Of a stretch of DNA of 64,000 nucleotides, positions 39,470 to 51,317 are shown one piece after another. Position numbers and translations under genes: made by a program. Where the stretch lies: contig NC_133230.1 of NCBI RefSeq assembly GCF_040436345.1, forward strand, positions 23,694,197-23,758,196, given 5' to 3'. Source of the stretch: Pagrus major (taxonomy: Eukaryota > Chordata > Actinopteri > Spariformes > Sparidae). The notes below the pieces were generated by a model. The model made no database searches. It was not told the DNA's origin and was given only the letters and a program-made list of their open reading frames with translations. Position 1 is the first letter of the stretch. The number at the start of each line of letters is the position of its first letter.

Positions 39470-41200
39470 ATGAAGTGTTTGAGTGACTGGCTGCCAGCAG
39501 TGGCCCTGCTGCTGCTCAGCGTGGCTGCAGTTGACATGAAGCATCTCCAGGCTGAGAACCTGAATATGATTCCTCCAGATGAACATCACTTGGTCCTGAA
39601 CCGAGGAATGAGAGGTATTAATTTGTGTGCGCTTTCACTTTCAATTTGACTCCTCTTTTTGCTTTGCTCACAGTTCTTGAGGAATGAAATGCACATGACC
39701 TGTGTTGAATCCTCCAAACTCAGCCCTGTAATTGCTTTAAAATGCCAAATTGTCTTTATCTTAGATAATCCAATTCTCCTGTGGGTGTGGGTCAGATTCC
39801 AGGCTGTAGACTCAAATTGCTCAGTGACTCATCAATGATAAGGGCTTTGAATGAGGTGATTTGTGTATCTTAGTGAGATCTTGTCAGACAAACAGTTGTA
39901 AATGTTTTGCAGTTGATCAGGGTTTTACAATGTTTATCTGAGGCATTGAGAAACACTTGCACACCAACATGCTAATTCTGATTTAATTCAATTGACACAC
40001 AAATTGATCAACAAACAAAATGTATTTCTTAATCAACTTTGGACATAATAAGGCTGGATATATCCAATTTTTCCAGTCTTTGTGCTAAGCTGTCAGTAAA
40101 GCAGTAGCAAGCAGTGAACTGTCTCCTAGTTGTTCATATTTAACAGACACACAGAAGAGTAGTATCAGTTAGAGCTGCACAATTATTTGCAATATTATCA
40201 AAATCAGACTATGGCTAAGTGCAATAGCCAAATCACATTCTTCCAACCTAAGGGAACATGCTTGTTGGGCACCGGCTAAATATCAAGTCATAATTTTAAT
40301 TCATTTATTTCAATATCTGTCGAAAACACAATGGTATGTAAACCCTCATTTTACTGCTATGTTAAGTTTTCTAAGTTTTCTCCCAGCCCACCAATCTTTT
40401 ACTCACCAACAGTCTTTTTATGTTTGGAGGGTAAAGACATGCTAAAGGAAGTCACTGTAATTAACCTTTACTTATTGAAAGCTAATATATTAATTTGATC
40501 AACAGTGCTACCCAGAGACTGCCATGAAATGCTGATGACATCTTCAGGCCAGGCCAGAGACGGGGTGTACCTGATCCAACCGCGCGACTCCGCCATCGTG
40601 GCCTACTGTGCCATGCAGGAGGGAGGCTGGACCGTGGTGCAGCACATCACCGTCAACAGCAGCGTGAATTTCGATCGTACCTGGGTGGAGTACAAGCTCG
40701 GTTTTGGGCATGTAACCAGCGATCACTGGCTTGGGAATGAATACCTTCATCAGCTCACCCGCGGCCCTGGGCGCTATAAACTTGGAGTGAAACTGGTGGA
40801 CCGAGACGCCATCACCAAGATGGGGGAGTATGATCCAGTCCTGGTGGAGGATGAATCATCAGCATACAGACTGAGGCTGGGGTTGTTCCAGGGCACGGCT
40901 GTAGACGCTCTGACACTGGACACAGAGAACTACCTGCATGACAACCAGAGATTCACCACTAAAGACAGAGACAACGACAACTACTTCCAAAACTGTGCGA
41001 AGCTGGAGTTTCAAGGGGTGCCGGGAGGAGGGTGGTGGTACGATGCCTGCGCTGGTGCCAACCTCAATCGCAGGAACGTCATCTACTGGCAGAAGGACTG
41101 CAACAAGGAGCGGCTGTGCAAGTATGCATGGATGATGGTGAGACCTGCAGACACATTCAAACTGATTCAGAGTGGAGACTGCAAGAAGGATGAGCTATGA
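39470..41200 (+). CDS. Fibrinogen-like (FGL1-like) protein with C-terminal KDEL, two coding exons
   Basis: Single-domain fibrinogen-related protein that enters the secretory pathway. Exon 39470-39614 encodes a hydrophobic signal peptide (about residues 1-20) and a short linker. Exon 40506-41200 encodes the whole fibrinogen C-terminal domain (about residues 52-270). The joint is GTG across the intron, giving 279 residues. Domain hallmarks are DC (C54), YCAMQEGGWTVVQ (C83), the acidic DRDNDN calcium-site region (202-207), FQNCA (C212), GGWWYDAC (C230) and the WMMVRP end. Extra cysteines lie at 247, 253 and 274, and an N-glycosylation sequon at N99. There is no coiled coil. The last residues are CKKDEL, an ER-retrieval signal, so the protein may be ER-resident rather than freely secreted. 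The domain being in one exon is unusual for this family. The closest class I can name is fibrinogen-like 1-like; exact orthology and ligand are unknown. Confidence 0.88.
40068..40300 (+). repeat. Two decayed repeats in the intron of the fibrinogen-like gene
   Basis: At 40068-40165 the text CCAGTCTTTGTGCTAAGCTG leads to AGAAGAGTAGTATCAGTT, a member of the family also seen at 58585-59045. At about 40171 TAGAGCTGCACAATTATTTG begins a second repeat type, with no visible right end. Confidence 0.45.
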
Positions 41201-41754
41201 GGAGGACAATCTCCTGATTGGTGATAATGAATGACACTGGATTTGGCAGCTACTGAGGGCCAAGAGTTTAGTTTCTTTAGATTTTCTTTGCAACAAACTG
41301 GACGTCAAATTCACCACGTTTTATTCAGAAATGCATGGACATGATCACAAAATACTGAAAAGAACAAAAAATGAATCACAAACTTGGAACACAGTATAAA
41401 AATGCAGTACGGTTTTAGATCTAGCTTTGTTTCCATCACACACTAACATGAAGCAAAGCGTCTCTTTCATTCCCCAAGTTGCAAGTGCAGATTTCTGGTT
41501 CATCACAGTTACAAAAACAGTGTTTCATGACATTTTAGCTCGTGACACATGTAAAATATCTTTTGCCTGTCATCTCCCATTCACTGCTTACAACATTGCA
41601 CAAACAACATTTTATTTTTGCCACAGTACATTACAAGTTTGCCAGAAATACAATGAAGACATGATGATATATTGATCTAGCAACAGTAATTCAGAGAAAA
41701 CAAATACTGTATATCAATACTCAAAGAAAACAAAATATCCTGAGGATGAAGAGT

Positions 41755-41853
41755 AATAAACAGATCAATAATAAACCATGTGTGCTCTTGAATCCTCCAC
41801 ACTTTTCCTATTGTAAACATTGTTTAGCAAGTTTGTCATGTAGTATTAATAAA
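41755..41853 (+). terminator. Cluster of polyadenylation signals of the fibrinogen-like gene
   Basis: AATAAA occurs at 41755-41760, 41770-41775 and 41848-41853, about 555-650 nt after the stop codon. Which one is used is unknown. Confidence 0.5.
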
Positions 41854-42163
41854 ATGGCTAAGCTTAATTTCTGTAACTTTTGGTGTCATTACTCTGGGCA
41901 GAAAATGTATAATGTGTGATGTGAAAAACAATGAAGTTGAATTGATATTCACTCATCTGACAAATGACATTGGCACATGTGAAAAGGCTTTGATTATCAT
42001 CGAGTTACAATCTTGACTTAGCAAGCAGATTCTGACATCAGGACGACACGTATTAGCCCTTTAAAATAAAATAGCAGTTCCAAAGTGTGCATCCTCAACA
42101 CAAACACAACACCTACATTTTGGGTGTAAGAGCATCAAGTTGGGGGAGGATCCTGGCGTTTTT

Positions 42164-43009
42164 TTAAAGGTCCCATATTGTAGAAAGTGAGATTTCCTGT
42201 CTCTTTTGATTGCAAACGGTGAAGCACCAAAAGACTCAGAAATGGACACAGCCCATATTCAGAAATTGTGCCTTTAAACTAGCCGACCTCCAACTTCCAT
42301 AAGATTGTAATGTCATAACCATACAGACACCGCTCTCAACAATAGACCATAATCACACTGTGGCCATTTCCCTCCAACATCACACTCCCAAGCTCAAAGC
42401 TCAAATGTTGTACTACTGTGTTTCAAGTTGCAAGTGTTATAAACATAGACATTCTGACAATACTGTAAACGGTAATGTTAGCTAAGAAGTGATTGACTGC
42501 CAATGTTAGTTGAAAAATGGCTCAATGTTTCAGTATCCATTCTCTGTACAGTTGCTGATCAAAGGAAATCGGGAAGCAGTGAAATGATATTGATTTATCA
42601 GATTCCCTACATTTATACAACTTGCAACATGGAAAAAAAAGCAGCGTAGCATTATCCCAGCATTTGCTACCCTGACCATGACATCAGAGCAAAATGGACG
42701 CCATATGAATATGATCTATGTCCTTAGCACAGCCTGGGTTGCAAAAACATCAGCAAAGCTGATGCAGAAACATGGTGGGCGGTGCCTGCTCAGGCATGTT
42801 CAGGCCTGTGAGAGCTGACGAATCGGAGAAGACAGGTATTTTTGGCCTTAAAGAGAGAGGCACCGAAACGGACCCTTCAGACAGAGGGCGAATAGAGATG
42901 GTGCAACGGGCAGTTTGAGGAAAATGTTGTTTTTTATCCATTAAAGTATGTAACATTTACCAAAAATTAAAGTATGAACCTGGAAATCAGCATAATATGG
43001 GACCTTTAA
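42164..43009. mobile_element. Non-autonomous element with TTAAAGGTCCCATATT ends
   Basis: The left end reads TTAAAGGTCCCATATTGTAG. The right end, read inward, is TTAAAGGTCCCATATTATGC. The inverted repeats are about 16 bp and the element about 846 bp. There is no coding frame of note. This end sequence is typical of an abundant fish repeat. It fills most of the gap between the fibrinogen-like gene and chrm5. Confidence 0.7.
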
Positions 43010-43126
43010 TACTATTCAGCCAATAAACAGTGTTAAGTATTAGATCAGGGCAATTTTATCATGGCATCAGAAATATCAAATTGTGCGTCTTGAATACAAA
43101 TACAGTACAATATGAAATACTCTGTG

Positions 43127-43132
43127 TTTATT
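43127..43132 (-). terminator. Possible polyadenylation signal of chrm5
   Basis: AATAAA on the minus strand about 325 nt past the chrm5 stop. Muscarinic receptor 3' UTRs are often longer, so this may not be the main site. Confidence 0.35.
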
Positions 43133-43455
43133 AATGGCATCTCCTGCATAAGAGCATCAGGGGAAAATACAGGTATTTTTAATGTTCAAGAATCTATTTA
43201 CAGTGTCACTGATTATATTGGGACAGTTTTATAATGTTGTTTCATTTCCAAAGTTGGAGAAGTAATTAACATACACTATAGCAGACCTACTGATTAATGA
43301 GCAACACTAGAAATCATACCAGTTCCTTCATATAGTATTTTTTCTATTTTGATATCATCTAATATGTAGAGTTCAGGTTCATAAAGCCAAGATCAATAAT
43401 ACAAACATATAATTTACAGCCATAATCATACACCATCTTAAAAAAAAACAATAGT

Positions 43456-45033
43456 TCATGTCAGTTTGGAGCTCACCACTGGGTTTTGTCCGTACCAGTA
43501 TAGTTTCTCCTCGATCCTTTTCTTCTTCCACTGGCAAAGTAAGAGCATACGGAAGGTCTTCTGGAAAGTCTTGTTACAAAGGGCGTAGCACATGGGATTG
43601 ACGGTGCTGTTGACGTAGCACAGCCAGTAACCTAGATGCCAGAGTGAGAGAGGAATGCAGTCTGAGCAGAAAGTGGAAATGAGCACCATGATGTTATAAG
43701 GCGTCCATGTTAGGATGAAGGCCAGCAAGATGGCGCTGAGAGTCTGAGCTGCCTTCCTCTCCTTGATCAGCACCATCCTCTTCCTCTTGGTGATCTGGTT
43801 CTTCAGCGTGGCATCTATGGGCTTGGACGTCGACGAGGTGGACGGAACGCTCATGGACTCGGCCGAGGAGAACGTCGAGGACGCCATTTTGGTTTCTCCG
43901 TTTTTGCTGTGGTGCTCCACGAGAGCGTCTTTGGCCACAGGCTTGAACTTGTAGGACACACACTTGCTGCCCTTCTGGGAGTTGCTCTTCGGTGGTGTCT
44001 GGAAGAAGCTATCCTCGTCATAGCTGCTGAGCTGCTCACTCTCACTGCCCACTCCACTCTTGATGGTCTCACAGGCCTGGTTCCTGAAGGAGGGCTGGAA
44101 GCCTCCCGGAGACACGGGTCTGTCCTCATCCTCAGAGGAGGCGTAACTGTTGAAGGTGGTCAGCTGACCAGCTTTGGACCACTCGTCATTGGTGGTGGCT
44201 GCTGATTTGGCAGCGTTGCTTCTGCTGGAGGAGGACCAAGAGGCTTGATTCCTGTCATGTGAAGTTGACCTTAATTTACAGCTAAAACAGGATCTGATAA
44301 TGGTCTTCTGAGGCTGGGTGACCCCAGTGTCTGTGGGATAGTTAATCCCCTGCAGCTCGGCCAGATCTTTGGTCCTCTTCTCCGTCTCCTTGTAGATCCG
44401 ACAGTACAGGATTGTCATGACTGACACAGGGATGTAAAAGGCAGCAATCGCTGTCCCAAATGTTATCACAGGCTCAGAGAAAAACTGGATCTGGCATTGT
44501 CTCTCAGGGACAGTCCTTTTCCCTACAAAGTACTGCCAGCAGAGAATAGGTGGGGCCCACAGGATGAGTGACACCAGCCAGGCCAAACCTATCATGATCC
44601 CAGCTCGTTTGGGAGTCCGTTTGGCCCTGTAGGTGAGAGGTCTGGTAATGGAAAAATATCTGTCAAAACTGATCACCAGCAGGTTCATGACGGAGGCGTT
44701 ACTGGCGACATAGTCCACCGCCAGCCACAGGTCACAGGCGAGGTTCCCTAAGGCCCAGTAGCCCATCAGAATATAAGAGGTATACAGGTTCATGGAGAAA
44801 ACACCGATGATGAGGTCAGCAGCTGCCAGACTCAGCAGGTAGTAATTATTCACTGTCTTGAGCTGGCTGTTAACTTTGAAGGAGAGCATCACCAGGACAT
44901 TCCCCACAATGGTGATGAGGCTGACGATAGCCGACACAGTCGCAATGGTGATCACCTCCCAGAGACTGTGAGTGACCAGGTGGATGTCCATTGTAGTGTT
45001 CACAGTGGAGTTCAATATGCTGTCTCCTTCCAT
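43456..45033 (-). CDS. chrm5: Muscarinic acetylcholine receptor M5
   Basis: Class A G-protein-coupled receptor for acetylcholine, Gq-coupled in this subtype, in the plasma membrane. It is one uninterrupted coding exon of 525 residues (human M5 has 532). I start at ATG 45033 (MEGDS), which matches the mammalian M5 start; the frame also extends eight codons to a TTG that I do not use. N-glycosylation sequons are at N8 and N12. Seven membrane segments are evident. Key residues are the amine-binding D107, DRY at 124-126, the C100-C180 disulfide, WTPYN (W443, Y446, N447), Y469, Y473 and NPMCY (N479, P480). The third intracellular loop (about 212-424) is long and diverged, but its ends [23 protein letters not shown] and [16 protein letters not shown] are conserved. 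The tail [14 protein letters not shown] separates M5 from M1 and M3. A strong acceptor (TTTTTTCCCAG) lies 67 nt upstream of the ATG, so the 5' UTR is spliced. I cannot tell chrm5a from chrm5b. Confidence 0.97.
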   Translation of the reverse strand: MEGDSILNSTVNTTMDIHLVTHSLWEVITIATVSAIVSLITIVGNVLVMLSFKVNSQLKTVNNYYLLSLAAADLIIGVFSMNLYTSYILMGYWALGNLACDLWLAVDYVASNASVMNLLVISFDRYFSITRPLTYRAKRTPKRAGIMIGLAWLVSLILWAPPILCWQYFVGKRTVPERQCQIQFFSEPVITFGTAIAAFYIPVSVMTILYCRIYKETEKRTKDLAELQGINYPTDTGVTQPQKTIIRSCFSCKLRSTSHDRNQASWSSSSRSNAAKSAATTNDEWSKAGQLTTFNSYASSEDEDRPVSPGGFQPSFRNQACETIKSGVGSESEQLSSYDEDSFFQTPPKSNSQKGSKCVSYKFKPVAKDALVEHHSKNGETKMASSTFSSAESMSVPSTSSTSKPIDATLKNQITKRKRMVLIKERKAAQTLSAILLAFILTWTPYNIMVLISTFCSDCIPLSLWHLGYWLCYVNSTVNPMCYALCNKTFQKTFRMLLLCQWKKKRIEEKLYWYGQNPVVSSKLT

Positions 45034-45046
45034 GGTCGTCTTGTGT

Positions 45047-45085
45047 TTACTGTCCAACCATGATGAGAGTGTTCAGGTTTGTCAT
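45047..45085 (-). promoter_or_regulatory. Upstream ORF in the chrm5 leader
   Basis: Within the same exon as the receptor start (exon begins at 45100) an upstream ATG opens a 12-codon frame, [12 protein letters not shown], ending in TAA 13 nt before the receptor ATG. A second in-frame ATG makes a nested four-codon version. Such a frame close to the main start would be expected to lower translation. This is an inference from position only. Confidence 0.5.
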
Positions 45086-46570
45086 TTTCAGGTTGATCTC
45101 CTGGGAAAAAAGAAAGAAAATATTATTCCAGTTCCATTTATAGCCACTAGATGACATCAATTCGGCATGTTGAGCATCACACTTGGCTTCACACTGAGGA
45201 GGAAAACAAACAAGCTTATTGTTTTGCTCTCTAAAACTAAATGTAAAACCTGTCCTGGTCAGACATCTTTAACACCTTTATTCACTTAAGCAAATTCTAT
45301 GTAAAGTTGGTATTGAAGGCATTGTTTTTTTCAATAATTTGTCAGTTGTATCCACTGGGAAAATGCCATTAAGTTCTTTTCTTCATGCAGTTCACATAAT
45401 TAGATCAAGCTCATGTGAGTGTACCCATATGGAGTGGTTTAGGCAATCTCTGCAAACATCTGTGGCACTTTTCAAAAATCCAGGTCATTACATCATTATA
45501 TTCCTTGCTCTAAATCCATGCTGTCGTATTAATAGCACATGAACTCAGTTTATAATTCACAAGGATGGCCATTTCTCTGTGAGCATATTAACGAGAAACT
45601 ATGGTAAATAATTCTGGTTTGTGACAAAAATAAAATCCCTGAGGTGCTGTGGTCGTACTGCTTTATGTTCTTAGTTCTTAATAGCTTTATACCTTTTGGG
45701 GTTCTAGAAACTCAGTGTGTAGGGTTAGGGTTGTGACTGATGGTAAGAAACGGGCACCTTGTGATGGTGATGCGTAACATTTATGCAGAGTATTTGATGT
45801 GTATCTGCTTAAATGTATTACTCTGTTCAGAAATAGTTCAACTTTGAGGGTGCTTTTCCAGCTATTCTCTGAGCAAACTTGTCACTGTACAGAATTATTG
45901 GGAGCCTTTCCCAGCATGCACTGGACAAAAATGGGAAATACCCTGAAAAAGCAGCCAGCCTTTAGCAGGGTTGACACAAAGACAGAGAAGCACAGTCACC
46001 CCTACAGTGAAGGGGCAACATCCAGTTAACCTGAACCTCGAGGACTGTGGGAAGGAAATGAATACCTTGGAGGATGAGTAAATCAAAGTGAGTATCCATG
46101 ACAGGTCATTATAGTCACTATATAATTTTAAACACTTGCACCCAACCAGTCACCCTTGGTGCACTCTAAGGGAGCCAGTACTGCACTTTCAGCTGTGATG
46201 AAATTTGTTGAAAGTGTATAAAATGATAGATGCAGTCTAGAGGTTGGTGAAACATACAAATGTGCCCACACGTCAGATTCACTGCCAGCTAATTTGTCAG
46301 CCATGCATCAAATCACCATTTCTGCAGAGTGATGGCGCTAAAATAATCAAATAAACAAACGTTTTCTGTGTGGATGGTCTGTGTAGCTCCCTAGTCCAGC
46401 AGTATTCTACTTCTCAGCAGCATTTTAGTCCAGGGCCGGCCATCGGCCCGTTGGCCTGCCAGATGTTCAGAGTAAAAAAAAACGTTTAAAAATAATAATA
46501 TTGTTTATGCTGTTTTATTTTTTACTAGTTAAAATGCTCTTTGAATAAGAAGGATCCCTAATTATTTAAT

Positions 46571-47060
46571 CAGAAATACTTTATTGATCTCCGAGGGGAA
46601 ATTGCTTACTTTACAGCTGCTTCCATTCTTAGAAAATATGCAGAAAAATAAACAGAAAAATAAAGACTATATATAAGCAAGAATAATAAAAATAGAATAA
46701 AAATATAAGAAATGTACACTCTACTAGAAATATATCTATATATACAGTGTAATAAATAATGCTACAGTTGAAATATGGGTTATTACATATTATTTGTTGT
46801 AATTATTGCACATTATTTGAGAAACAAAGCGTCCAGAGTCCTCCTAATGACTCAGAGTGTCTGACACTCAGAGCGAGGAGCTGAACAGTTTGATGGCCAC
46901 AGGCAGGAATGATTTCCTGTGGCGCTCTGTGGTGCATCATGGTGGGATCAGTCTAGTACTGAATGAACTCCTGTGGCTGACCACCAAGTCATGGAGTGGA
47001 TGGGAGCCATTGTCCAAGATGACATGCAACTTATTATATTTTCCCAATCAAGTCAGTCAA
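46571..47060 (-). mobile_element. 5'-truncated LINE remnant
   Basis: Read on the minus strand, the segment carries the end of a reverse-transcriptase ORF (RKSFLPVAIKLFSSSL then stop), an AT-rich 3' UTR, and the 3' tail CAATTTCCCCTCGGAGATCA followed by ATAAAGTATT. The peptide resembles the 'NSFIPAAIRLLN' ending of fish L2/Rex-type LINEs. An in-frame stop lies just upstream, so it is dead. Another LINE tail of the same type is at 61208-61275 on the plus strand. Confidence 0.65.
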
Positions 47061-47119
47061 TTAAGGGAACTTTCAATCCTAGTACCTATTGCATCTTAAT
47101 ATAATACAATAGATGTTTA

Positions 47120-47318
47120 TATGGAAGCCCATTTCAGCCTGTTAAAGATGAAAAAATGCAAAATATTCCCATGATAAGTCATAATTATGAGATAAAAGGT
47201 CATAATTATTAGATAACAAGTCAACAATTACCTCACAATCATGACTTACCATGGAAACTGTTTTCTTTTCTGTTTTATTCTATTTATTTTCTTTATCTGG
47301 TGGAAATGGGCTTCCATA
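47120..47318. mobile_element. Short element with TATGGAAGCCC ends, related to 61819-62590
   Basis: Inverted ends read TATGGAAGCCCATTTC on both sides. Flanks TGTTTA and TGTTTG give a 6-bp target duplication with one mismatch. The interior has repeated GATAA/CATAATTAT motifs. The TIR start differs from TACGGAAGCCC of the large element by one base, and the duplication length is the same, so I place it in the same superfamily. It is 199 bp and has no coding capacity. Confidence 0.65.
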
Positions 47319-48335
47319 TGTTTGCTTTTGGCCCGTGGCCCACCATTAAGTTTCAGTAGGCAACCCTTCTTTAGTCTATAGGATCACTCATAGAATGAGG
47401 TCAGTTAGCAGAAGTGGTTGTGTGGTCATTTACTGGCTGAACATCTCTCAGGTTGCCCTCTGTCTCCAAAGCATAGCACCAAAGCATATGTTATAATTAC
47501 ATGTAGTCATGTTTTCAGTTTTTTTTTTGATAAGGTTTGGACTTGTTGTTTTTATGTATAACTAAGTCACATCCATGCAAATTACAAGCGTCCAGTTTCT
47601 TATGTGACATGTACCATCAGTGAGAAACAGTAATCACACATAACTACACACAGTTCACCAGCAGAGGGCAGCACACATCCTTCTTCACACATGGTTCCTT
47701 CACTCTCAGGTTAGAGCAGTGGTGTGCGTGCACATTTCATCTCTGAGTGCTGCTGGAAATACTGATCGATCGAGGCCATGGGGCTACTCATGCCAACCTG
47801 GATGTGTGCATTCGAAACGAGCCCACTGGGAATCTCTATGGTTTGATGCCTCGGCTTTCATGACCTACAAATGCATAACAGTGCCATGTGGTCTTGCTCG
47901 TTCTTACCTTGAAGGTTTGCATAAAATGTGTTGTAGCAGCATTCAATCCCATGGGTTTAGGTACATTTGTATATGCAGATGGATGATCATACTCTGTGGG
48001 GAAAGCACAGATTTGGACCGATTTGAACTATACAGTATTCGAGCGTGAGGCTAATTGAGATAATAAGTTCTTTGTAGCTCTCTCCAGCTTTCCAGGCGCT
48101 CCAGTCTGAGTCAACTGGACCCTGTGGCATCAGTACTTTCAGCCATGCCACTTGCTCTGCTTAAAATTGGGGAATTTTAGTGCCATAGCATCTGCGTCCT
48201 ATGTTCGACCTTCCAAGTTCTGAATGTCCACGCCCTTCAGAATCATAACTTATTGAAAATGTCCCAAACAGCAGCAGTGACATAAATCCACCATCAGGGA
48301 AGCACAGATGTCTGAGGCTCTCAGTGTGGAGAAAC

Positions 48336-48354
48336 CAAAAAAAAAAAAAAAAAA
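48336..48354. repeat. Poly-A run
   Basis: About 19 consecutive A residues. No retroelement body is recognisable immediately upstream. Confidence 0.8.
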
Positions 48355-49734
48355 CTCCATGTGGGTATCAGCAAGAGTCGGATAAAGGGTGTGGATGCGA
48401 TAGCACACATTTAGACAGAGAAACAGCTTTTACCTGTCCTCACCTCATCAGTCTAATCCCTCAAAACATGCCAAAAGAGAAGCGAGCAGTCAACAAATTT
48501 AAGAGCACCATGTTGGGGGATGCATAGGCTCTCAAAGACACATTAATTCAGATCCTAGCTGCCGCTCCCATGTAAAGTGGAGACCTGGAGTGGCATCGAA
48601 GGACAGCAAAGGGGACATTGTTGTGTGTATCTGGACAGCACAGTAAGCTTCAGAAAACTTGAGTGCAATCACAGAAAGATGGATAAACTCCTTCTTTGAT
48701 TGCTGAGATACCAAACAAGAACTTCAGGTTACCAAGTGTAACCCTGGCTCTGCGAGAGGGCGATTAAAGTATTTCATCCTGCAGTTTCCTCGCTGCACTG
48801 GGCATGAAATGAATTTGGCTGAAGATGAACGCACACTTTTAGTTGCTTTATTTTATCCAAGCCCAAACTGCTGGATTTGTCAATAAATGTTTTTCCCAAC
48901 CCTGATGAGTTTTGTATTCTGCTCCTTTCTTTCACATGATCTCTCTTGCGTCTCATGTGAAAAGAAGATCTCTCTCACCGGAGAGATCCTCCTAAGATGT
49001 ATTGCAATTTCTGACCACAATGCAATGCTTTGAACGCAATCACTTCCCCATACTTGAGAAATAAATTCCTCACTCATTGGCATTCTTTTGACATTGCCAG
49101 GTTAGCAGGAGTGCCAGCGGCAGCCTGAGGCCCTCACAAATAACATTCCAGTCACTGTGGGGGTCCTCCTGCAGGACTCGGATTGTCCCTCATCTTGTTA
49201 TAGAATGGCATTTCATATCACATCACTCAAATCCCCACATCATTAAACTCTTTAGCATGGGAGGTGCCATGAATCTTACCACACTGTCTGCTGTTTCCTG
49301 GTGTGCACAAACTGAGCAATGTACCATTTATTGTTTACCTTACCTTCATGAGTTAAAAAAAAAAGAAATGGCACATTGGTTTTTCTAAACCTAACTTCTC
49401 CCTCCTGACTGATCTTGCTAAGTCAAAGCCTATAAAACACTTTCAGCCTCATGGCCTAGCAGCATGGCTTTAGGAAAGGTTGTTTGGAGGGTCATGAGTT
49501 TACTGTCTGAATGGCGACTGGATGGATTGCCATCAACTTTGGTCCAGATATCCATGTCACCCTGAATTTTAATACACTTGGTGATACCTTGTCTTATCAT
49601 CTTGCACCATCATCAGGTCAAAACTTTAATTTGTCGGATACTTAGGTAATGACCAAATACCTGCAAAACTAGAATGGCTCAGTACTGCGCATACCTCCAC
49701 CACGGCCCAACAGTCTTGATACAGGCACCTTAAT

Positions 49735-49960
49735 ACACCGGATTTTTTTCATCAAGGTCCACACATCATTCCTGAGAAATTGAAAAAAATGTGGAAAAAC
49801 ATCCTATTTCACAATGTTGAAGAAACTGCGAAAAAATTCCTGAATCCGTCCCTTTATCCGAATAAAGGTTTGTGAAGATCCAATCAGTAGTTTTCTGCAA
49901 ACAAACCAGCCAACCAACAAACAGATATGGGTGAAAACACGACCCTGTTGGGGTAGGTAA
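49735..49960 (-). repeat. Decayed copy of the repeat seen at 29428-29655
   Basis: In reverse orientation it shows ATTCCTGAATCCGTCCCTTT, GATCCAATCAGTAGTTTTCTG, CAAACAAACCAGCCAACCAA and a GTGAAAACA block. These are complements of the ordered motifs in the 29-kb copy. Confidence 0.55.
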
Positions 49961-50402
49961 CTAAAGACACCACCCTTAGCCTAAGCTGTACTTTGTGTTT
50001 AGCGTGTCAGCCACAACAGCATAGGCTGTTATTGTATTCACCTTGTAAGTCTGTGTGTGTCATCATGGTGATGTATGGCTTGGAGACACCTATTGTAGCT
50101 TGAAGTAGCTAGCAGTTTGGAGTATTTTCTCACCTAAATGGAATGCAGCCATCATTAATAGTATAAATTCCACCTTTGATTTTCCTGTTTTAACAAGTCA
50201 ATGGTCTATTCAACCCTAAATATACCAGCTGTTATAAAATGAGTCTTCGGAGCATTTTGTTTTCCATTTTCAGAGCAAAAAGCGGACAGGCTGCGCCGTC
50301 AGTGATTATGTTCACAAAAAGAATTAATTAATGATGACAGGTATGGTGTTCGAGAAATGAGGATATTCCTGACTCAGTGATGACTGGCATGTCGGTGAGT
50401 TT

Positions 50403-50456
<54 letters not shown>
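50403..50456. repeat. (CA)n microsatellite
   Basis: About 27 CA units with two CG interruptions near the start. Confidence 0.95.
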
Positions 50457-50458
<2 letters not shown>

Positions 50459-51293
50459 AGAAAGATGGACTCGTTCTACCTCTTGACCTAAACCGGTGGG
50501 ACAAGTCAAGCCTGCTAATAGCTTCTAAATCGAAGCAGGAAGCCTTTTTAATGGTACACTCAGAGCCCAGAGTGTGGGCTAAACATGGACTCTGCATCAC
50601 TATAAATAGTGAATATGGTCTGTTGTGGCCTGTTTTCGGACTTTTTTATGGATGCAGTTTGGTATCAAATGTGACGCACGGTGGGGGAGAGCTTAGTGAT
50701 GCTGTCTGGTCAGTTGAAAAACAAACATGCTGCCAAATTTCTTGTAGCATACTGTATTCGTGACTTGGTCATACGGTGCATGAGAATAAAAGTATTATAG
50801 CCTACACAGAGGCAATTAGTATGAATCAGTGCCAAGATGTCTTTGCTCTCACTCTTGCCAAAAAAACTTCCTCATTACAAATACATCTGAAGAGTATCCG
50901 ACTGGCTCCTGAAATATCGTGTTCAGCTCAGTATGCATAAGTAATGGTCATTGATCCAGTGATTAACAGTGCCCAGTCTCTGATGAGGACAGACTAGGTC
51001 GCACAAATCCGTCCTGAGCCCCCGTGCTGAGGGCAGAGGCGGACATGTTGAAGGGTGGCTTCCTGCAGGTCCTCTGGCACCTGGCCATCAGAACTCCTGT
51101 GCAGTGGCTCCATGCACTGGCCCCCAACGGGCCTCGCAGTCATGCATAACCTTTCTCTACACACTCCTTTGGCTGCAGCAGCTGCTCTGTACAGCAGAAA
51201 CATAAAAAGCAAGTGGTGCATGCGTGTGTGTGTGAGCGAAAGCATGTGTGTGTGTGGCATTTGAGAAAGAAAGGGAAAGAAGATGAGAGAGAC

Positions 51294-51317
51294 CAAAAGA
51301 AGAAGAAGAAGAAGAAG
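51294..51317. repeat. (GAA)n microsatellite
   Basis: About eight AGA/GAA trinucleotides within a purine-rich stretch. Confidence 0.85.

Noticed and set aside
43694..44205. Several open frames overlapping chrm5 on both strands
   Set aside because: They are shadows of the receptor's GC-rich third loop in other frames.
45034..45057. Eight-codon N-terminal extension of chrm5
   Set aside because: It starts with TTG, and the ATG at 45033 gives the MEGDS start found in mammalian M5.
50328..50600. Cys-Val repeat frames
   Set aside because: They translate the CA microsatellite.
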